Under the pieces are notes generated by a model, which was given only the letters and a program-made list of their open reading frames with translations, did not search any database and was not told the origin of the DNA. From positions 1-10,268 of the forward strand of contig DASYJY010000046.1 of the NCBI GenBank assembly GCA_035995985.1: a stretch of 10,268 nucleotides of DNA. The letters are read 5' to 3'. Shown one piece after another: positions 6,401 through 10,268 of the stretch (positions are counted from its first letter, which is position 1; the number at the start of each line of letters is the position of its first letter). The translations under genes were made by a program, and so were the position numbers. The stretch is from JADGNZ01 sp035995985 (GTDB taxonomy: Bacteria; Acidobacteriota; Thermoanaerobaculia; Gp7-AA8).

Positions 6401-7573
6401 CTGAAACTCATCAAAGCGACCACCGCTGCCTCCGCCGCCGCGTGGTCGGCGATCTGGACCTTCCCGAGCATCCTGCTGTCTGCATTCATCATCGCGTGGG
6501 CCGCCGAGGCCGCGCAGTTTCTGATTGCGCAGGGGTTAGCGCTGGCGATTCTGGCGTGGCTGCAGACGCTGCCGGAGTTCGCGGTCGAAGCGGTCATCGC
6601 CTGGCAGGCCGGCAAGGATCCGAGCAAAACGCATCTCGCCATCGCCAACTTCACCGGCAGTCTGCGGCTGTTGGTCGGACTCGGATGGCCGATGATCTAC
6701 TTCGTCGCCGCCGCCTTCGGCTGGAAGCGAGAGCGAAAGTTCATCAGCGTTGAACTCGATGCCGAGCACTCCGTCGAAGTCTTCGGCCTTTTCCTTCCCA
6801 TCGCCTACTTCACATTTATCTGGTGGAAAGGGACGCTCTCGATCTGGGACGCGATTCCGCTGACCGCGTCGTACGTGCTCTATCTCTTCATCCTCTGGAA
6901 GATTCCGCCGCGCGATGACGAAGGCGAAGCGCTCGACGACCTCGGCATCATCCCGCGCACGATTTTGAAGATGCCGCCGAAGCGGCGCAACGCGTCCATC
7001 TGGATCCTCTTCATTGCCGGCGGCGCCATTCTCTTTTTCGCCGCCCATCCGTTTCTGAATTCGATGCTCGCCATTGCCACCTCGCTCGGTGTCTCGACCT
7101 TCGTTTTCGTGCAGTGGGTGGCGCCGTTCCTCTCCGAGTTCCCGGAAAAACTGAGCGCGTTCTACTGGGCTCGCAAAGTGAAGACGGCCAACGTCGCGCT
7201 GATGAACATGGTCTCTTCGAACATCAATCAGTGGAGCATTCTCTCGGCGATGATCCCGATCCTCTTCGTCATCAGCGCCGGCGAATTGCGGCCGCTGGTT
7301 TTCGACGTGCACCAGCGCGACGAAATCCTCCTCACCATCCTGCAAAGCTTTCTCGGATTTCTGCTGCTCCTCAACCTGCAGCTCAAGATGCATGAGGCCA
7401 CCGCGCTTTTCGTTCTATGGCTGGTGCAGTTCGCGGTGCCGTCATGGCGCGGCCCCATCATTTATGTATATCTTGCGTGGTGCGTCGTTGAGTTGATCCG
7501 GTTGGTGATCAGCCGGCAGGCTCCGCCGGCATGGCGCGCATTGCGCACGACGCTCGGAGAGCGCTTCGCCTGA
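6395..7573 (+). CDS. Divergent Na+/Ca2+ exchanger (CaCA superfamily) membrane protein
   Basis: The product is a 392-residue polytopic membrane protein with two groups of hydrophobic segments separated by a charged cytoplasmic-type loop (about 171-200). Each half holds a degenerate alpha-repeat of cation/Ca2+ exchangers. Repeat 1 is AWLQTLPEFAVEAVIAWQAG (54-73), with the Pro-Glu pair at 60-61 and ANFTGS (84-89). Repeat 2 is APFLSEFPEKLSAFYWARK (243-261), with Pro-Glu at 250-251 and NMVSSNIN (271-278). The two glutamates match the ion-coordinating acidic residues of the family, and the second repeat keeps the SSN motif. The likely role is antiport of Ca2+ or another cation against Na+ or H+ across the inner membrane; the ion is not decidable. 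The ATG at 6395 has only a weak GGCGG upstream. The stop overlaps the aminotransferase start (TGATG), so the two form an operon. Confidence 0.85.
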   Translation: MILKLIKATTAASAAAWSAIWTFPSILLSAFIIAWAAEAAQFLIAQGLALAILAWLQTLPEFAVEAVIAWQAGKDPSKTHLAIANFTGSLRLLVGLGWPMIYFVAAAFGWKRERKFISVELDAEHSVEVFGLFLPIAYFTFIWWKGTLSIWDAIPLTASYVLYLFILWKIPPRDDEGEALDDLGIIPRTILKMPPKRRNASIWILFIAGGAILFFAAHPFLNSMLAIATSLGVSTFVFVQWVAPFLSEFPEKLSAFYWARKVKTANVALMNMVSSNINQWSILSAMIPILFVISAGELRPLVFDVHQRDEILLTILQSFLGFLLLLNLQLKMHEATALFVLWLVQFAVPSWRGPIIYVYLAWCVVELIRLVISRQAPPAWRALRTTLGERFA

Positions 7574-8784
7574 TGAGAATCGACGTCATCACCAAGCCCC
7601 GCATCCGCCTGACGCGGCGCGTCAACGAGATGCAGGTGTCGCCGACGCTTGCGGTGATGAACCGCGCGCTGGAGCTGAAGGCGCAGGGCATTGACGTCGT
7701 CGACCTCGGGCCGGGCGAGCCCGACTTTCCGACGCCACAATCCGTCTGCGCGGCCGGGAAGCGCGCCATCGACGAAGGGCAGACGAAGTACACCGCCGGC
7801 AACGGCACGAAGGCGCTGCGCGACGCGCTGGCTGCCCGCTACAACCGCCGCTACGGAACCTCGATCAAGGCGGAGAACGTGATCGCTGGCACGGGCGGAA
7901 AACAGGAGTTGTTCAACGTCACGCTCGCGCTGGTCGACGAAGGCGACGAAGTCATCATCCCGTCGCCGTACTGGGTCAGTTTTCCCGATCAGGTGCAGTT
8001 CGCGGGCGGGACTCCCGTCTTCGCGCCGGCCGATCCGCAGAATGAATTCCGGCCGACGTTCGCTGACATCGAAGCCGCAGCCACCGAGCGCACGCGCGGC
8101 GTGATCATCAACTCGCCGTGCAATCCTACCGGCGCCGTGATCGCCGAGAAGGAACTGCGGCGTATCGTCGAGTGGTGCGCGTCGCGCGATCTCTTCCTGA
8201 TGTTCGACGAAACCTACGAATTCTTCGTCTACGACGGCGCGAAGCACGTCTCCGCCGGCCGCTGGTTCGACGAATATCCGGAAACCGTCGTCTGCATAAA
8301 CTCGATGTCGAAGACGTTCGCGATGACCGGCTGGCGGCTCGGCTACGCGATCGCGCATCGCGAGGTCATCACCGCCGCGGGCAAAATTCAGAGCCATTCG
8401 ACGTCCAATCCGAGCTCGATCTCGCAGGCCGCGGCGCTCGAAGCGCTCGCCGGCGGCGACGACGAAGTGCGCCGGATGTGGGAGGCGTACCGCGATCGCC
8501 GCGCGTGGCTCATTCCGGCCATCAACGGCATTGACGGATTGTGCTGCGCGCATCCCGACGGCGCGTTCTACATCTTTCCCGACGTCAGCGCCTTCTTCGG
8601 CCGCGGCAGCGTGCGCGACTCGCAGACGCTCACGAACTACCTGCTCGACGAAGCGCGTGTGGCGGTGATTCCAGGCGCCGCATTCGGCAGCAATGATCAC
8701 GTTCGCATCAGCTACGCGACCTCGATGGAACGGCTGCAGGAAGGCGTGCGGCGGATCGGGTCGGCGCTGCGAAACCTGCGCTGA
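7573..8784 (+). CDS. Class I pyridoxal-phosphate aminotransferase (aspartate/aromatic type)
   Basis: This is a fold type I PLP enzyme of 403 residues that transfers an amino group between an amino acid and 2-oxoglutarate, probably using aspartate or aromatic substrates. Key sites are LGPGEPDFPTP (45-55), GQTKYTAGNGTKALRDALA (69-87), the phosphate-side loop GTGGKQE (106-112), YW at 133-134, SPCNPTGA (181-188) with N184, FDETYE (211-216) with D212 and Y215, the PLP-lysine motif SMSKTFAMTGWRLGY (244-258) with K247, and VRISYA (377-382) with R378, the likely substrate-carboxylate arginine. It resembles the prephenate/aspartate aminotransferase Ib group more than E. coli AspC. The start at 7573 overlaps the exchanger stop as TGATG. 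An upstream in-frame extension to 7531 lies within the exchanger gene and is unlikely to be used. Confidence 0.95.
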   Translation: MRIDVITKPRIRLTRRVNEMQVSPTLAVMNRALELKAQGIDVVDLGPGEPDFPTPQSVCAAGKRAIDEGQTKYTAGNGTKALRDALAARYNRRYGTSIKAENVIAGTGGKQELFNVTLALVDEGDEVIIPSPYWVSFPDQVQFAGGTPVFAPADPQNEFRPTFADIEAAATERTRGVIINSPCNPTGAVIAEKELRRIVEWCASRDLFLMFDETYEFFVYDGAKHVSAGRWFDEYPETVVCINSMSKTFAMTGWRLGYAIAHREVITAAGKIQSHSTSNPSSISQAAALEALAGGDDEVRRMWEAYRDRRAWLIPAINGIDGLCCAHPDGAFYIFPDVSAFFGRGSVRDSQTLTNYLLDEARVAVIPGAAFGSNDHVRISYATSMERLQEGVRRIGSALRNLR

Positions 8785-8864
8785 GTCCGCTGGAATCAAG
8801 CCTCCGCACCTCCCGTTACGAACCGCTGTTCAATCAAGCAACGTCCCAACTACAAGGAGAACTT
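8785..8864 (+). promoter_or_regulatory. Intergenic leader of the prolyl isomerase with strong RBS
   Basis: This 80-base gap separates the aminotransferase stop from the next start. AAGGAGA (8854-8860) stands five bases (counting from GGAG) before a GTG and decides the start at 8865. There is no terminator hairpin after the aminotransferase, so read-through is possible. No -35/-10 pair in the gap is convincing. Confidence 0.6.
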
Positions 8865-9839
8865 GTGAAGAAAGCAACCTTTGTCATCGCGCTTGCGCTC
8901 GCCGCTCCGGCGGTGTTCGCGCAGAGCAAGCCAGCCGTCCCCGCGCCAACGGTGGACGCAGTCACAGCCACGAAAGACGCCGATCCCGTGATCATGACCG
9001 CGGGCACGGTAACAATCCACAAATCGGAATTCGAAGCGGCCCTGAAGACGCTTCCCGCCGAATACCAGGGCATGCTCTCGCAGCCTGCCGGCCGCAAGCA
9101 GTTCGCGGACGACTTCCTGCGCATGCGCCTGCTGGCGAGCGAAGGAACGAAGGCCGGCCTTCAGAATGATCCCGAGGTCATCAACCAGCTCAACCTGATG
9201 CGCGAGAACCTCGTCGCCACGGCGGAGCTGAAGAAGATCGACAGCGGCATCACGGTCAGCGACGCCGACGTGCAGAAGGCGTACGCAGACAACGCCAAGG
9301 ATTACGAGCAGGTCAAGGCGCGCCACATTCTGATCGCGCCGAAGGGGAGCGCTGCCGCGCAGGCGGGCAAAGACCTCACCGACGAGCAGGCCAAGGCGAA
9401 GGCGGAAGATCTTCGCAAGCAGATCGTGGCCGGCGCTAATTTCGAGGAGCTGGCGAAGAAAGAGTCGGACGACACCGGTTCCGGCGCCCGCGGCGGCGAC
9501 CTCGGCTCCTTCGGACACGGCCAGATGGTCCCTGAATTCGAGCAGGCCGCGTTCAGCGCCAAAGTTGGTGACGTGACGCCGGTCGTGAAGACGCAGTTCG
9601 GCTATCACATCATCAAAGTAGAAGGACACGAGAACACGCCTCTCGATCAGGTCCGTCCGACCATCGAGAAGAACCTCAAGCAGACCAAGCTGCACGCCGC
9701 GCTTGATGCGATGAAAGAGAACGCGCATCCGACGTTCGATGAAACGTACTTTGCGCCACCGCCGGCGCCCGCCGCCGCCGTGGTCCCAGGTCCTCCGAAA
9801 GGCGACGTGAAGACCACGCCGTTGCCGAAGAAGAAGTAA
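8865..9839 (+). CDS. Exported parvulin-type peptidyl-prolyl isomerase (PpiC/SurA/PrsA-like)
   Basis: This is a 324-residue envelope foldase starting at GTG behind a strong Shine-Dalgarno. Residues 1-19 form a Sec signal peptide: KK, then a hydrophobic core, then AVFA before Q20. There is no lipobox cysteine, so it should be periplasmic rather than a lipoprotein. A SurA-N-like helical chaperone region spans about 48-145 (HKSEFEAALKTLPAEYQGML at 52-71). The parvulin domain is about 150-255: KARHILIAP (151-159), ANFEELAKKESDD (191-203), GGDLGSFGHGQMVPEFEQAA (210-229) and FGYHIIKVE (245-253). The C-terminal tail is rich in Pro/Ala and then Lys (298-324). It catalyses cis-trans isomerisation of X-Pro bonds and probably helps fold exported or outer-membrane proteins. 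A strong terminator follows 17 bases after the stop, so it ends its transcription unit. Confidence 0.94.
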   Translation: MKKATFVIALALAAPAVFAQSKPAVPAPTVDAVTATKDADPVIMTAGTVTIHKSEFEAALKTLPAEYQGMLSQPAGRKQFADDFLRMRLLASEGTKAGLQNDPEVINQLNLMRENLVATAELKKIDSGITVSDADVQKAYADNAKDYEQVKARHILIAPKGSAAAQAGKDLTDEQAKAKAEDLRKQIVAGANFEELAKKESDDTGSGARGGDLGSFGHGQMVPEFEQAAFSAKVGDVTPVVKTQFGYHIIKVEGHENTPLDQVRPTIEKNLKQTKLHAALDAMKENAHPTFDETYFAPPPAPAAAVVPGPPKGDVKTTPLPKKK

Positions 9840-9856
9840 ATCGATTTTCGACAAAT

Positions 9857-9893
9857 CGAAAAGGGACGGCGCGATGCCGTCCCTTTTCGTTTG
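9857..9893 (+). terminator. Rho-independent terminator after the prolyl isomerase gene
   Basis: CGAAAAGGGACGGC (9857-9870) pairs perfectly over 14 bases with GCCGTCCCTTTTCG (9876-9889) around the loop GCGAT, followed by TTTG. The opposite strand also gives a stem followed by ATTTGT, so it may serve convergent transcription from the right as well. A smaller hairpin, TCGATTT (9841-9847) with AAATCGA (9853-9859), shares the first three bases of the main stem and would compete with its base. Confidence 0.9.
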
Positions 9894-9993
9894 TGTGGCA
9901 CAGACACTCTTGCCTGTGCTGGTGAGGCTCGGGATGCTGAACACGTCAGACGCTGCACCTGCCAAAGCACAGACAAGAGTGTCTGTGCCACAC
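9893..9993. repeat. REP/BIME-like inverted palindromic repeat element
   Basis: Two 28-base arms (9893-9920 and 9966-9993) are inverted copies with one mismatch, separated by a 45-base spacer. Each arm contains the core CACAGACACTCTTGTCTGTG or its one-base variant, itself a palindrome with an eight-base stem around CTCT. The element can therefore form two small hairpins or one long cruciform. It lies in the intergenic space right after a terminator, the typical location of REP/BIME or small MITE-like elements. No flanking target-site duplication is evident, and there is no transposase in the window. Confidence 0.8.
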
Positions 9994-10001
9994 CTCTGAA
10001 A

Positions 10002-10217
10002 CTACCGCTCCACTTCAAAATCCGCCCCGATGGACGGCAGCGCATCGTTGAAGATGATGGCCGTCTCGGCGATCGGAAAGAGGACGACGTGGTTGCGTCC
10101 CTGAAAATCCATCACGATCTCGTAGAACCCTGTGTCATTGATGGCGATCAACGTTCCGGGCTTCCCCTTCAGCTCGAGTGAGCGGCTGAAGATCGAAACC
10201 TTCGATGGGATTTCCAT
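10002..10217 (-). CDS. Small uncharacterised protein (71 residues)
   Basis: I do not recognise a family. The sequence alternates short hydrophobic and polar stretches (KVSIFSRSLELKGKPGTLIA, 6-25; FYEIVMDFQGRNHVVLFPIA, 31-50; TAIIFNDAL, 52-60), which suggests a small beta-barrel or beta-sandwich protein. It has no signal peptide, membrane helix or cysteine. That it is real is supported by protein-like composition, a third-position GC bias like that of its neighbours, and the absence of a credible alternative gene in 10002-10217. No Shine-Dalgarno is visible before the ATG at 10217. TAACCT eight bases upstream could be a -10 for a nearly leaderless transcript, which is speculative. It converges on the prolyl isomerase gene across the terminator and palindromic repeat. 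Confidence 0.7.
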   Translation of the reverse strand: MEIPSKVSIFSRSLELKGKPGTLIAINDTGFYEIVMDFQGRNHVVLFPIAETAIIFNDALPSIGADFEVER

Positions 10218-10235
10218 GGGCGCGTAGGTTAGCAG

Positions 10236-10268
10236 ATGCCGCTACGCATCGTGCCGCTTGCCGAACAT
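10236..10268 (+). CDS. Possible first codons of a rightward gene, cut by the window edge
   Basis: ATG at 10236 opens a frame reading MPLRIVPLAEH up to the last base. The look is that of a cytoplasmic protein start, and it would be divergent from the 71-residue gene with 18 bases between the starts. There is no clear ribosome binding site, and eleven codons cannot establish a gene. On the minus strand the same bases read MFGKRHDA followed by a stop at 10242-10244, so the end of an upstream minus-strand gene is an equally open alternative. Confidence 0.25.
   Translation, partial: MPLRIVPLAEH

Noticed and set aside
6536..7393. 285-codon open frame on the minus strand
   Set aside because: It is antisense to the exchanger gene; it is acidic and basic throughout with no hydrophobic core, the mirror of membrane-protein codons.
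7462..8799. 445-codon open frame on the minus strand
   Set aside because: It is antisense to the class I aminotransferase, which has all catalytic motifs. The translated composition is typical of a shadow frame.
8850..9965. 371-codon minus-strand frame spanning the prolyl isomerase gene and the palindromic repeat
   Set aside because: It is antisense to a gene with a signal peptide and parvulin motifs, and it would read through a terminator stem and a repeat arm. It is a shadow frame.
9893..9993. CRISPR array or attachment site
   Set aside because: There are only two copies, they are inverted rather than direct, there is one spacer and there are no cas or integrase genes nearby.
9891..10181. 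96-codon plus-strand frame and other short frames through the repeat (9647-10045 minus)
   Set aside because: Their N-terminal parts are translations of the palindromic repeat arms, a common source of spurious short proteins. The remainder is antisense to neighbouring genes.

Overview
This is a GC-rich bacterial chromosomal segment (roughly 60% G+C by eye) with densely packed housekeeping and metabolic genes and no phage, plasmid or IS genes. Many neighbouring genes overlap by one or four bases (ATGA or TGATG junctions). The gene set (short-chain acyl-CoA dehydrogenase, MeaB, a PheT lacking its EMAP/B2 domain, RsmI, a SpoU-type methylase, a CaCA exchanger, an aminotransferase and an exported parvulin) and a GTGGCACAGACA-type palindromic repeat would suit Acidobacteriota or a related soil or metagenome lineage. 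That placement is inference; no rRNA or other marker in the window settles it.

Layout. (1) 1-4046, minus strand: an apparent operon, in transcription order acyl-CoA dehydrogenase, meaB, an 81-residue single-pass membrane protein, and pheT, which runs off the left edge. The last three genes are joined by ATGA overlaps. (2) 4047-4163: divergent intergenic region with candidate promoters for both sides and a GC hairpin in the dehydrogenase leader. (3) 4164-4855, plus strand: a two-gene module, a 67-residue protein overlapping a pol-beta-fold nucleotidyltransferase. It is arranged like a toxin-antitoxin pair and lies between two housekeeping blocks of opposite strand. (4) 4862-6366, minus strand: a SpoU/TrmH-family RNA 2'-O-methyltransferase coupled to rsmI by an ATGA overlap. 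(5) 6395-9839, plus strand: a divergent Na+/Ca2+-exchanger-family membrane protein, a class I aminotransferase joined to it by TGATG, then a secreted parvulin-type prolyl isomerase with its own strong ribosome binding site. (6) 9840-10001: a strong intrinsic terminator followed by a REP/BIME-like element of two inverted palindromic arms. (7) 10002-10217, minus strand: a small uncharacterised protein, then possibly the first codons of a rightward gene at the right edge.

Functionally, the first operon combines acyl-CoA oxidation and B12-mutase maintenance with a translation gene (pheT without pheS). The methyltransferase pair probably modifies rRNA. The plus-strand run covers ion transport, amino-acid metabolism and envelope protein folding. 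The most system-like element is the nucleotidyltransferase pair at 4164-4855. The most unusual single protein is the shortened PheT. No gene-free stretch exceeds 300 bases; the longest is 162 bases (9840-10001).
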